From: Clostridium_AM tanneri
GTDB lineage: Bacteria > Bacillota > Clostridia > Clostridiales > Clostridiaceae
DNA: 64,000 bases
Direction: 5' to 3'
Assembly: GCF_033659955.1 (NCBI RefSeq)
Contig: NZ_JARUJP010000010.1
Coordinates: forward strand, 77,618 to 141,617
Under the pieces are notes generated by a model. That model was given only the letters and a program-made list of their open reading frames with translations. It searched no databases and was not told where the DNA came from. Shown piece by piece: positions 8,336 through 15,895 of the stretch. The position numbers and the translations under genes are program-made. Within the stretch, counting starts at the first letter, position 1; each line of letters begins with the position of its first letter.

Positions 8336-9538
8336 ATGAATAAATCTAAATTGTGGACTAAGAATTTCTTAATTGTATCCACAGCCAACTTTTTTCTTTA
8401 TTTTACTTTTTACTTATTAATGGTGACCATCACCCTATTTGCAACGGAAAAGTTTCATGCCTCACCTAGTGAAGCAGGGCTAGCCTCTGGAATATTTGTC
8501 ATAGGAATACTTATTGCACGTATCTTTTCTGGTAGATATATTGATCAAGTAGGGTGGAAAAAGATGCTTTATATAGGCTTTATTTTATTTTTGTTTACTA
8601 CATGTCTATATGTTTTAGTTAATAGTATGGCATTTCTTTTGATTAACCGTTTTTTAAATGGAGCTGCAATGGGAATTGCCTCAACAGCAACAGGGACAAT
8701 TGTAGCAAAAATTATTCCACAGGATCGTCGTGGTGAAGGTACCGGTTATTATGCATTAAGTGTTACTGTTGCTGCCGCAATTGGACCTTTTCTAGGGATG
8801 TTTATAGTTGGACATAGTACCTTTTACATGAATTTTGTTATATGTATTATATTTTTAGTATTTAGTTTTATTGCTGTGTTCTTTATAAAGATTCCAAGAT
8901 TAGAATTTACCAAAGAGCAATTAGAAAAGAGAAAAGGTTTTTCACTGAAAAGTTTCTTTGAAATAAAAGCTATTCCCATTTCCATTATTGCTGCATTAAT
9001 TGCTCTGGGCTATTCCAGCATTCTTACTTTCCTTACTTCCTATACTAAGGAAATTAATCTGGTTAACATAGGTAGTTTTTTCTTTATAGTTTATGCAGTG
9101 TTTGTTTTAGTCTCACGCCCTTTTACTGGACGATGCTTTGATAAAAAAGGTGAAAACTTTGTTATGTATCCAGCTATTTTATTGTTTGCTATAGCTTTAG
9201 TTATTCTTAGTCAAAGCCACAAAGGCTTCTCACTTTTATTAGCTGGAGCTTTAGTGGGGCTAGGATATGGTACTACTTCCTCTAGTGTCCAAGCGATTTC
9301 AGTAAAAGTTTCACCTAAGCACCGCATGGGACTAGCAACTTCTACTAATTTTATTTTTCAAGATTTAGGTGTAGGTCTTGGACCATTTATATTAGGTTAC
9401 TTTGTGCCATTAATTGGTTATCGTGGTTTGTATATGATTATGGCAGTAGTGATATTTCTTTGTCTTTTCCTATATTATTTTCTACATGGTAGAAAAATAG
9501 CCTACATAGAGGAATCTGATGAGTCAGTGTCTGCCTAA
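8336..9538 (+). CDS. MFS transporter, probable drug exporter
   Basis: A 400-residue major facilitator with about 12 hydrophobic segments. The cytoplasmic loop motif between TM2 and TM3 is present as SGRYIDQVGWKK (family motif A, GxxxDRxGRR-like), and the loop between TM8 and TM9 repeats it as GRCFDKKGE. The membrane location and the MarR partner suggest efflux of an antibiotic or other small toxic compound. The ATG follows AAAAGGAGAAATAAAA. The substrate cannot be predicted. Confidence 0.9.
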   Translation: MNKSKLWTKNFLIVSTANFFLYFTFYLLMVTITLFATEKFHASPSEAGLASGIFVIGILIARIFSGRYIDQVGWKKMLYIGFILFLFTTCLYVLVNSMAFLLINRFLNGAAMGIASTATGTIVAKIIPQDRRGEGTGYYALSVTVAAAIGPFLGMFIVGHSTFYMNFVICIIFLVFSFIAVFFIKIPRLEFTKEQLEKRKGFSLKSFFEIKAIPISIIAALIALGYSSILTFLTSYTKEINLVNIGSFFFIVYAVFVLVSRPFTGRCFDKKGENFVMYPAILLFAIALVILSQSHKGFSLLLAGALVGLGYGTTSSSVQAISVKVSPKHRMGLATSTNFIFQDLGVGLGPFILGYFVPLIGYRGLYMIMAVVIFLCLFLYYFLHGRKIAYIEESDESVSA

Positions 9539-9565
9539 AGACAAATCCTTCAAGGCTAAGATAAA

Positions 9566-9585
9566 AAGGAGTATATAAAATGTAA
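9566..9585 (+). other. orphan ribosome site followed by ATG-TAA
   Basis: A canonical AAAGGAG (9566-9571) stands 8 bases before ATG TAA (9580-9585). It codes for nothing beyond Met. It may be the remnant of a deleted third gene of the marR-MFS operon, or a chance match. Confidence 0.3.
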
Positions 9586-9588
9586 AAT

Positions 9589-9621
9589 CCAATGCTTAAC
9601 AATACTAAGCATTGGCTTTTT
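9589..9621 (+). terminator. intrinsic terminator, GCCAATGCTTA family copy 2
   Basis: CCAATGCTTA pairs perfectly with TAAGCATTGG, loop of 7, followed by CTTTTT. It ends the marR-MFS transcript. Confidence 0.85.
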
Positions 9622-9805
9622 GATATTTTCTTTTATTACAAAGTAGGATTTGTGAAAAATTTGAAAAACCTAGAATATAATGTTATAATATGAAAACAAA
9701 GTAAGATAATTACCTAATAATGGTTATTACTAAATAATAATCGTTAGTAAATAATTTTATTCTAACATTTATGTTATTATATAAAAGAAATGGAGTTGAT
9801 TAAAC

Positions 9806-11878
9806 ATGGAAACTAAAATTATGGACAAAGATAAGGCCCTAGTTAAACCAGAGGTTTTTAAGAAAATAATTTTAGCAACCACATTAGGAGTAATCTTAAT
9901 CTATATTAGCTTTATAAATTATTTATTGTTTCACACTGTTATTGAAGTAGCCACCGTAATCTTTTACTTTAGTGTTTCTATAATTGCTATAAATACCTAC
10001 AAAATATCAAACAATAGTTATTTTACTTTCTTAGGAATTTCATTTGCTTTTTCTGGTTTCTTTAATCTGCTTCATGCTTTAACCTATAAAGGTATTGGAA
10101 TATTTTATGGAGATACAGCAAATTTAGCTACACAACTATGGATTATTACAAGATTTTTACAAAGTGTCTCTCTTCTTATAGCATTTACTTTTATCGAGAA
10201 AAAGTTGAAGGAAAAGACTTCAATTCTAATTTACCTCATAATATCTATATTTTTATTATTGTCTGTATTTTTATGGGGGATATTCCCTGATTGTTATGTA
10301 ACAGGAGTAGGATTAACTTTATTTAAAAAACTAGGTGAATACGTAATAGCATTAATATCAATAGCTTCAATTCTTATTTTAATGAAGAACAAGAAGGCCT
10401 TTGATAAAAGTGTATATACTTATATGATATTTTCTCTTGCAATAATGATTGTTTCAGAAATATTTTTTACCCTATATTCAGATGTTTTTGATATATCTAA
10501 TATGATTGGTCATGTAATGTATGCAGTATCTTCTTACCTTATGTACAAAGTTGTAAGTACTATATGTATTAAAAATCCCTATGAACTTCTATTTTATCAG
10601 TTAAGTGAAACAAATCAAGCATTAAAGCTAAAAGCTGAAGAGTTAGAAAAATCTAATGAGAAATTAAAGATAGAAATAAGGAAACATAGAATTACAGAAA
10701 ATGAGCTTATCATAAGTGAAAAAAGATATAAAACCCTTGTAGACAACTTACCTGATGCTATATTTGTTCATGTAGATGGAGAGATACAACTTGTAAATGA
10801 CGAGGCAAAGAAGCTTTTGGGAGCATCAGACTCTAGTGAAATCCAAGGGAAGATGTTATCCAGCTTTATTCATAAAGATTATCACAGTTTGCTCTATAAA
10901 AGACTAGATAACTTAAAGGAAGAGTCAAGTATTGTGCCAATAGTTGAAGAGAAGTTTATCAAACTCAATGGACAAATTGTAGATGTTGATATTACAAGTA
11001 CTTGTTCTGTAAAAGAAGGAAAAAATGTTGTTATTAGTGTTGTTAGAGACATAACTGAACGAAAATTACTAAACGAAGTAATAGAATACGATAACTTAAA
11101 AAGGGAGTTTTTTGCTAACATCTCCCATGAGTTTAGAACTCCTTTAAATATTATACATGCTACAGTACAATTTATAGAAAAATATATTATTGACGATTCC
11201 TCGGACAATACTAGAGAAAAACTAGAAAGAAATATAAAGTCAGTAAAGCATAATTGTTATAGACTTCTTAGGTTAGTTAACAACCTAATTGATAGTACAA
11301 AAATAGATTCAGGATTTTTAAAACTAAGTCTTACTAATTGTAATATTGTAAATGTAATTGAGGAAATAACTTTATCTGTTGCTCAATACGTAGAAACTAA
11401 GAAGGTTAGATTAGTGTTTGATACTGATGTAGAGGAAAAAATAATGGCCTGTGACATAGAAAAAATGGAAAGAATTATGCTTAATCTTCTTTCCAATGCA
11501 GTTAAATTCACAAATCCAGGAGACGATATATTTGTATTAATAGAGGACAGGGGAGAGAGTATTATTATATCTGTTAGAGATACAGGAATTGGAATACCAA
11601 AGCAAAAGCTTGAAGTGATATTTGATAAGTTCAGACAAGTGGACAAGTCCCTAACAAGAAATCATGAGGGCAGCGGAATGGGACTTTCTATTGTAAAAGC
11701 CCTTGTTGATATGCAGGGAGGTAAAATTACTGTAAACAGCAAGTATGGAGAGGGTAGTGAATTTAAGATGCAGTTTCCAACTAAAGTGTTGGATTTTAAT
11801 GAAGCTGATCTTGAAATTGCCGCAGATAGTGATAGGATAGATCCAGTGCATATAGAATTTTCTGATATATATTTTTAG
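9806..11878 (+). CDS. MASE3-PAS sensor histidine kinase (orphan)
   Basis: A 690-residue membrane histidine kinase. Residues 20-250 hold about seven to eight hydrophobic segments of the MASE3 type (FSGFFNLLHALTY). A short coiled coil (265-300) leads to a PAS domain (about 303-420). HisKA follows with the phospho-accepting His at about 441 (NISHEFRTPLN). The HATPase has its N box NLLSNAVKF, G1 DTGIGIP, F box FDKFRQVD and G2 GSGMGLSIV. All catalytic motifs are intact. No response regulator lies next to it, so its partner must be elsewhere. The signal sensed by MASE3 is not known. The 268 bases before it hold only a terminator and AT-rich promoter-like sequence. Confidence 0.92.
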   Translation: METKIMDKDKALVKPEVFKKIILATTLGVILIYISFINYLLFHTVIEVATVIFYFSVSIIAINTYKISNNSYFTFLGISFAFSGFFNLLHALTYKGIGIFYGDTANLATQLWIITRFLQSVSLLIAFTFIEKKLKEKTSILIYLIISIFLLLSVFLWGIFPDCYVTGVGLTLFKKLGEYVIALISIASILILMKNKKAFDKSVYTYMIFSLAIMIVSEIFFTLYSDVFDISNMIGHVMYAVSSYLMYKVVSTICIKNPYELLFYQLSETNQALKLKAEELEKSNEKLKIEIRKHRITENELIISEKRYKTLVDNLPDAIFVHVDGEIQLVNDEAKKLLGASDSSEIQGKMLSSFIHKDYHSLLYKRLDNLKEESSIVPIVEEKFIKLNGQIVDVDITSTCSVKEGKNVVISVVRDITERKLLNEVIEYDNLKREFFANISHEFRTPLNIIHATVQFIEKYIIDDSSDNTREKLERNIKSVKHNCYRLLRLVNNLIDSTKIDSGFLKLSLTNCNIVNVIEEITLSVAQYVETKKVRLVFDTDVEEKIMACDIEKMERIMLNLLSNAVKFTNPGDDIFVLIEDRGESIIISVRDTGIGIPKQKLEVIFDKFRQVDKSLTRNHEGSGMGLSIVKALVDMQGGKITVNSKYGEGSEFKMQFPTKVLDFNEADLEIAADSDRIDPVHIEFSDIYF

Positions 11879-11892
11879 CAAAATGAGACAAT

Positions 11893-11936
11893 AGGGGCTT
11901 GGGGGCAGAGTCCCCAAGCATATGTCCCTTTTTAAA
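11893..11936. terminator. terminator hairpin between convergent genes
   Basis: GCTTGGGG (11897-11904) pairs with CCCCAAGC (11912-11919), extended by an outer AGGG/CCCT, then CTTTTT. It separates the histidine kinase from thiE. Confidence 0.65.
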
Positions 11937-12516
11937 AGTTAAAGCTCTCTGCAAGATCTAAAGGATTTAAGCAAGTCATTGCCTCACTCATTATGCAAAC
12001 ACCAGCTGCACCGGCATCTTTCACAGCCTTTACCTTAGTCTTTGTAATTCCTCCAATAGCAAATACAGGGATTACAACGGAATTACACACTTCTTTTAAA
12101 AATGAAATTCCTTTTGGAGGTATTCCCTTTTTACAATCAGTGGCAAATATATGTCCAGCAACCAAATAGGTAGCGCCTAATTTTTCTGCTTCTTTTGCCT
12201 CAGAGGTGGAGTGAATTGAAGCTCCTATATGAGTAAATTGATGCAGCTCCTTCTTATATATCCTTAAATCTGCCATTGATAAATGAATATAGGGTATTTT
12301 CATTTTAGCTGCAATCTCAATTTTTTCATTTATAATAAGTGGTACCTGATGAGTATCGCAGATACTTTTTACTTTTAGAGCCAAATTTTCATATTGGCAC
12401 AGGTTTAAATCCTTTTCTCTTAGCATAATTCCCTTAGGTTTTCCTTTAGCTATTAAATTTATTTGTTTAAGAAAATCATCCCTGCAGAGTTTTCGATTAG
12501 TTACACAAATTAGCAT
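11932..12516 (-). CDS. thiE: thiamine phosphate synthase (ThiE/TenI family)
   Basis: A 194-residue TIM-barrel protein of the ThiE/TenI family. ThiE joins HMP-PP to thiazole phosphate to make thiamine phosphate. The phosphate-binding region is recognisable in GIMLREKDL near residue 30 and GVCIMSEAM near the end, with HIGASIHSTSE in the middle. It is slightly short for ThiE (about 210) and its REKDL segment also fits TenI, so a thiazole tautomerase role is possible. It is the last gene of thiSFGHE; the AGGAGA ribosome site lies in the end of thiH, 9 bases away. A degraded copy of its 3' part lies at 18172-18287. Confidence 0.85.
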   Translation of the reverse strand: MLICVTNRKLCRDDFLKQINLIAKGKPKGIMLREKDLNLCQYENLALKVKSICDTHQVPLIINEKIEIAAKMKIPYIHLSMADLRIYKKELHQFTHIGASIHSTSEAKEAEKLGATYLVAGHIFATDCKKGIPPKGISFLKEVCNSVVIPVFAIGGITKTKVKAVKDAGAAGVCIMSEAMTCLNPLDLAESFNF

Positions 12517-12525
12517 ATATTTCTC

Positions 12526-13680
12526 CTATATTCTGATATAGTCGGTATAGACCGGCTGCAATCCTCTGTCTAAAATCATCTGGTGTATTTCAGCAAGGCT
12601 GCGGGGATCAGAAATTTCAAATTGTTCATCCCCTTTTTGTTCCTCTTTGTGACCTCCTACTCCAACATTTACGCCAGCGGATATTTTTGTAGCAGCCATT
12701 CCTACAACGTTATCACGAAAACCAGCCCTTTCTCTTGTAGATATTGTAATTCCAGCGAAGGGCATAAACAAACGATAAGCAAGCATAACCTGCAAAAGCT
12801 GTTTTTCATGAACATCGTTAGGATTATTATCTGCATTGTTAAGGTAAGGTCTTAAACGAGGTACTGAGAAGGAAATCTCTGCATGAGGATATTTTTGCTG
12901 TATAAAAAAGGCATGTAAACCTGCTGCAAAGGCGTCCTTTCTAAAATCATCTAGACCAAGCAATGCTCCAAAAGAAACACCACGGATTCCTCCAAGAAGT
13001 GCACGTTCTTGGGAGTGAAAACGGTAGGGAAAAACTCGTTTTGGTCCCTTTAAATGAACCTGTTCATATTTATCTGTATTATAGGTCTCCTGATAAACAG
13101 AAACAAAATCTGCACCACAGTGATGTAAATAAGCATATTCCTCTGAGTTTAGAGGATAGATTTCAATACCAATGGTAGAAAAATATTTTGTAGCCAATTT
13201 AATTGCTTCGCCAATATATTCTACTCCAGACTTATGGCGGGATTCACCGGTGAGAATCAAAATTTCTTTTAATCCTGTAGAGGCAATTTCCTTAAGTTCC
13301 TCTTCTATCTCTTTTAAAGACAGCTTTCCACGATGGATTTTATTTTGACAGTTAAAGCCACAATATACACAATGGTTTTCACAAAAATTTGCAATATACA
13401 ATGGTGTAAAAATGCAAACAGAGTTACCAAAGTGCTTCTTGGTCTCTAGCATTGATTTTCTAGCCATCTTTTCTAAATAGGGCATTGCTGCCGGAGATAA
13501 TATGGCACCATAATCATCTATTGAGAGAGTATCTTTCAATAGAGCTTTCTGTACATCTATTTCGGTGTATTGATGGTAAGCATATTCTTCTACTAATCTT
13601 AAGACTTTGTCCATAATATCAGAGCTTATTACTTCCATGTCCTCTAGATATTCCATAGGGTTTGTTCTACTGACTTCCAT
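12526..13680 (-). CDS. thiH: 2-iminoacetate synthase, radical SAM
   Basis: A 384-residue radical SAM enzyme that splits tyrosine to p-cresol and dehydroglycine, the imine donor for thiazole formation in anaerobes. The cluster motif CENHCVYC (CX3CX2C) is at about residues 99-106, and the C-terminal BATS-domain region (GVNVGVGGHKEEQ) is present. The use of ThiH rather than the oxygen-dependent ThiO agrees with an anaerobic host. GGAGGAATAGTT before the ATG overlaps the end of thiG, so translation is coupled. Confidence 0.96.
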   Translation of the reverse strand: MEVSRTNPMEYLEDMEVISSDIMDKVLRLVEEYAYHQYTEIDVQKALLKDTLSIDDYGAILSPAAMPYLEKMARKSMLETKKHFGNSVCIFTPLYIANFCENHCVYCGFNCQNKIHRGKLSLKEIEEELKEIASTGLKEILILTGESRHKSGVEYIGEAIKLATKYFSTIGIEIYPLNSEEYAYLHHCGADFVSVYQETYNTDKYEQVHLKGPKRVFPYRFHSQERALLGGIRGVSFGALLGLDDFRKDAFAAGLHAFFIQQKYPHAEISFSVPRLRPYLNNADNNPNDVHEKQLLQVMLAYRLFMPFAGITISTRERAGFRDNVVGMAATKISAGVNVGVGGHKEEQKGDEQFEISDPRSLAEIHQMILDRGLQPVYTDYIRI

Positions 13681-13682
13681 AA

Positions 13683-14450
13683 CTATTCCTCCAAAAATCC
13701 AGTTAAAGGACTAGATGCCTCTGCCTTAGAATCCAATACTCGTCCAGGGCCAGCAAGATAGGCTGCACGGCCTGCTTCAATGACTTGTCTAAATGCCTTT
13801 GCCATTAATGGAATATCTCTTGCTGTTGCAATTGCAGTATTGCACATAATTGCATCAACACCCATTTCCATGGCCTCACAGGCTTGTGATGGACGGCCAA
13901 TACCGGCATCTACAACTATTGGTAAATCTATTTCATCTAACAGGATTTTTATGAAATCCTTTGTGCAAAGCCCTTTATTACTTCCAATTGGTGCAGCTAA
14001 AGGCATTATTGCTGCTGCTCCGGCATTTACCAGAGACCTTGCCACATTTAGATCTGGATACATGTAGGGCATAACAATAAATCCTTCCTTTGCAAGAAGT
14101 TCTGTAGCCTTTATTGTTTCATAGTTATCTGGCATTAGGTATTTAGAGTCATGAATTACTTCTACCTTTACAAAATCGCCGCAGCCCATTTCTCTTGCCA
14201 GACGTGCAATCCTCACTGCTTCCTCTGAATTTCTTGCTCCAGAAGTGTTAGGCAGTAACGTAATATTTTTCGGTATATAATCCAATATATTTTCCTCTCC
14301 ACCTGTATTTGCACGGCGTAAGGCTAGAGTAATCATTTCTACTTCACCGCTTTCAATAGCTGCTTTTATTAATTCTAATGAATATTTACCTGAACCTAAT
14401 ATAAACCTTGATTTAAACTCATGTCCGCCAATTATTAAACTATCACCCAT
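13683..14450 (-). CDS. thiG: thiazole synthase
   Basis: A 255-residue TIM barrel that builds the thiazole ring from deoxyxylulose 5-phosphate, dehydroglycine and ThiS thiocarboxylate. The Schiff-base Lys lies in GDFVKVEVI, and the phosphate site in GAAAIMPLAAPIG, VVDAGIGRPSQA and GVDAIMCNTAIA. The frame opens at an ATG at 14459, but that ATG touches the AGGAAAGG ribosome site. The second ATG at 14450 (MGDSLIIGG) has normal 9-base spacing and is preferred. It is the third gene of the operon, 15 bases after thiF. Confidence 0.95.
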   Translation of the reverse strand: MGDSLIIGGHEFKSRFILGSGKYSLELIKAAIESGEVEMITLALRRANTGGEENILDYIPKNITLLPNTSGARNSEEAVRIARLAREMGCGDFVKVEVIHDSKYLMPDNYETIKATELLAKEGFIVMPYMYPDLNVARSLVNAGAAAIMPLAAPIGSNKGLCTKDFIKILLDEIDLPIVVDAGIGRPSQACEAMEMGVDAIMCNTAIATARDIPLMAKAFRQVIEAGRAAYLAGPGRVLDSKAEASSPLTGFLEE

Positions 14451-14465
14451 TTTCAACATCCTTTC

Positions 14466-15269
14466 CTATACATCATTTATTCCAAGTAACAATCGCAAAA
14501 TCATGTTTGCTTGATGACCAGCACAGATCTGCACTCTTGGTGCCATCAATCCCTTTCCAATTCTTGCTCCATTTTCCAAGTCTCCACACATATATAAGCG
14601 ATTCATTGGGTTTATTGTCTTAATTAAATTAGAACTATCATAGCCAGCCATACCAGAAGCAGAGACTATTTTAGTATCTGTAAGCTGTTCTAGTGCCACA
14701 TTTACCAGCATTGATTTTGCATCAGCTTTATCAAAGGCCTCGCAAATAATATCATACCCACTAAAGAGCTCCTTAACATTATCCTCTGTTACTCTTACGT
14801 TTTGGGTTTCTACTTTTATAAAAGGGTTAATTTCCGCTATCTGTTTCTTTAAAGCCGTAGTTTTAGGCATTCCTAAATGGCTTATATAATAACTTTGTCT
14901 ATTGAGATTACTTGGCTCAACAACATCAAAATCAACTAAAAGCAGTTGTCCCACACCTATTCTTGCAAGCATAACTGCAATATTAGATCCAAGTCCCCCT
15001 AATCCAGCTATGGCCACCTTGCCTTCCTTTAACTTTCTATGTACATTTGGAGTATGTCTTGCCATCATCATGCTCTCAAGTTCATCTTTCTTAGGCATAG
15101 TACCTTTGCATATTATGTTTAAAACATCATCTTCTGACACTTTGCAATCTTCATCTATTTGAAAACCATTGAGAATTACAATATCCTTTTCATTTCCCAT
15201 TTGGTCTCTTAGTTCAAAGGCTGTTTTACACTCTAATTCAAATTTCTTTCCATTTACAGTTATTTTCAT
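14466..15269 (-). CDS. thiF: ThiF-type adenylyltransferase with N-terminal ThiS-like domain
   Basis: A 267-residue E1-like enzyme that adenylates the ThiS C-terminus before sulfur transfer. Residues 1-63 form a ubiquitin-like ThiS-type domain (MKITVNGKKFELECKTAFEL) lacking a C-terminal Gly-Gly, so it cannot itself be a carrier. Residues 80-265 are the ThiF Rossmann domain with the nucleotide loop AGLGGLGSNIA, DFDVVEPSNLNRQ and ICEAFDKADAKS. The paired zinc cysteines of E. coli ThiF are not evident. The start follows GGAGGAGGTTAAGCA; those G-rich bases are the Gly codons ending thiS. This fused form is common in clostridial thi operons. Confidence 0.92.
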   Translation of the reverse strand: MKITVNGKKFELECKTAFELRDQMGNEKDIVILNGFQIDEDCKVSEDDVLNIICKGTMPKKDELESMMMARHTPNVHRKLKEGKVAIAGLGGLGSNIAVMLARIGVGQLLLVDFDVVEPSNLNRQSYYISHLGMPKTTALKKQIAEINPFIKVETQNVRVTEDNVKELFSGYDIICEAFDKADAKSMLVNVALEQLTDTKIVSASGMAGYDSSNLIKTINPMNRLYMCGDLENGARIGKGLMAPRVQICAGHQANMILRLLLGINDV

Positions 15270-15272
15270 TGC

Positions 15273-15467
15273 TTAACCTCCTCCAACAAACCTAACAACT
15301 TCTATAGTATCTTCATCGTAAAGTTCAACATCTTTGTAAGTTGCCTTTGGAACAATTTTGCCATTCCGCTCAACTGCAATTTTACACATATCATAATTTT
15401 GAGCCTTCAGAAAATCATATAAACTTTGATTTTTCTCTAAAAAAATTGTGATTCCATTAACCTTCAC
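15273..15467 (-). CDS. thiS: sulfur carrier protein ThiS
   Basis: A 64-residue ubiquitin-like sulfur carrier ending in VVRFVGGG, whose terminal Gly is adenylated and turned into a thiocarboxylate that feeds ThiG. It starts with GTG at 15467 (GTG AAG GTT AAT), 10 bases after AAAGG. It is the first gene of thiSFGHE, directly behind a hairpin-terminator that fits the HMP-PP riboswitch. The last three codons GGA GGA GGT form the ribosome site of thiF. Confidence 0.93.
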   Translation of the reverse strand: MKVNGITIFLEKNQSLYDFLKAQNYDMCKIAVERNGKIVPKATYKDVELYDEDTIEVVRFVGGG

Positions 15468-15495
15468 TTTCTCACTACCTTTCTAAAATTTTAGA

Positions 15496-15553
15496 CAAAA
15501 AAAGCACAAAATGAGACTTACACCCTTTCGGTGGTGTACCCCATTTTGTGCTT
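15496..15553 (-). ncRNA. candidate HMP-PP (thiS-motif) riboswitch, terminator-embedded aptamer
   Basis: On the minus strand the leader reads GCACAAAATG, GGGT, a small ACACC/GGTGT hairpin with loop ACCGAAAG, then AAGTCT, CATTTTGTGC and seven Ts. It is a perfect 10-12 bp terminator stem (15502-15513 with 15542-15553) interrupted by an asymmetric internal loop and capped by a second hairpin. Established knowledge: the thiS motif, upstream of thiS in Firmicutes, is a very small riboswitch for the thiamine precursor HMP-PP whose aptamer lies inside the terminator. Position, size and architecture agree. I matched it from memory of the class, not by a covariance model. It is not a TPP riboswitch: the CUGAGA and other conserved TPP elements are absent. 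Confidence 0.7.
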
Positions 15554-15570
15554 CTGTTGCAATTAATTGG

Positions 15571-15599
15571 ATTATACTATATTCGTATATTTTGGTCAA
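15571..15599 (-). promoter_or_regulatory. sigma-A promoter of thiSFGHE
   Basis: Minus-strand TTGACC (15594-15599) and TATAAT (15571-15576) are 17 bases apart. Transcription would start near 15564, about 10 bases before the riboswitch stem, leaving almost no other leader. Confidence 0.8.
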
Positions 15600-15895
15600 G
15601 CCTTATCTTTAAAGAAATACTTATGAAAGGCAGTAAAGCTCGTAGTGCCAAGGAATTAATATAACTCACGGCTTTTAGTATGTTTGTTTTATAGTAGTAA
15701 TATTGGAGAGGGGAAAATCTGTATCCTATAACCTTAAAGCTACATTAAAATATTGATTTTTGTAATATATTGAAAAATAATGTCTAAAAATATATAATTA
15801 TTACATATAATTTAGCGTTAATTGTAATATATAGAAGTTTGCCATGTTTTAAACTTAATAAATTATGTATTTGAAATAAAGGTGGGACTAGATTG
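15600..15895. other. intergenic region between thi promoter and TPR gene
   Basis: AT-rich sequence between divergent units. It holds short TATAAT-like strings that could serve the plus-strand TPR gene, and AAAGGTGGG at 15878-15886 as its ribosome site. I see no RNA gene or ORF here. Confidence 0.4.

Noticed and set aside
15496..15553. TPP riboswitch before thiSFGHE
   Set aside because: The conserved TPP elements (CUGAGA and the ACC...UGAACCUGAU region) are absent; the leader is only a modified terminator.
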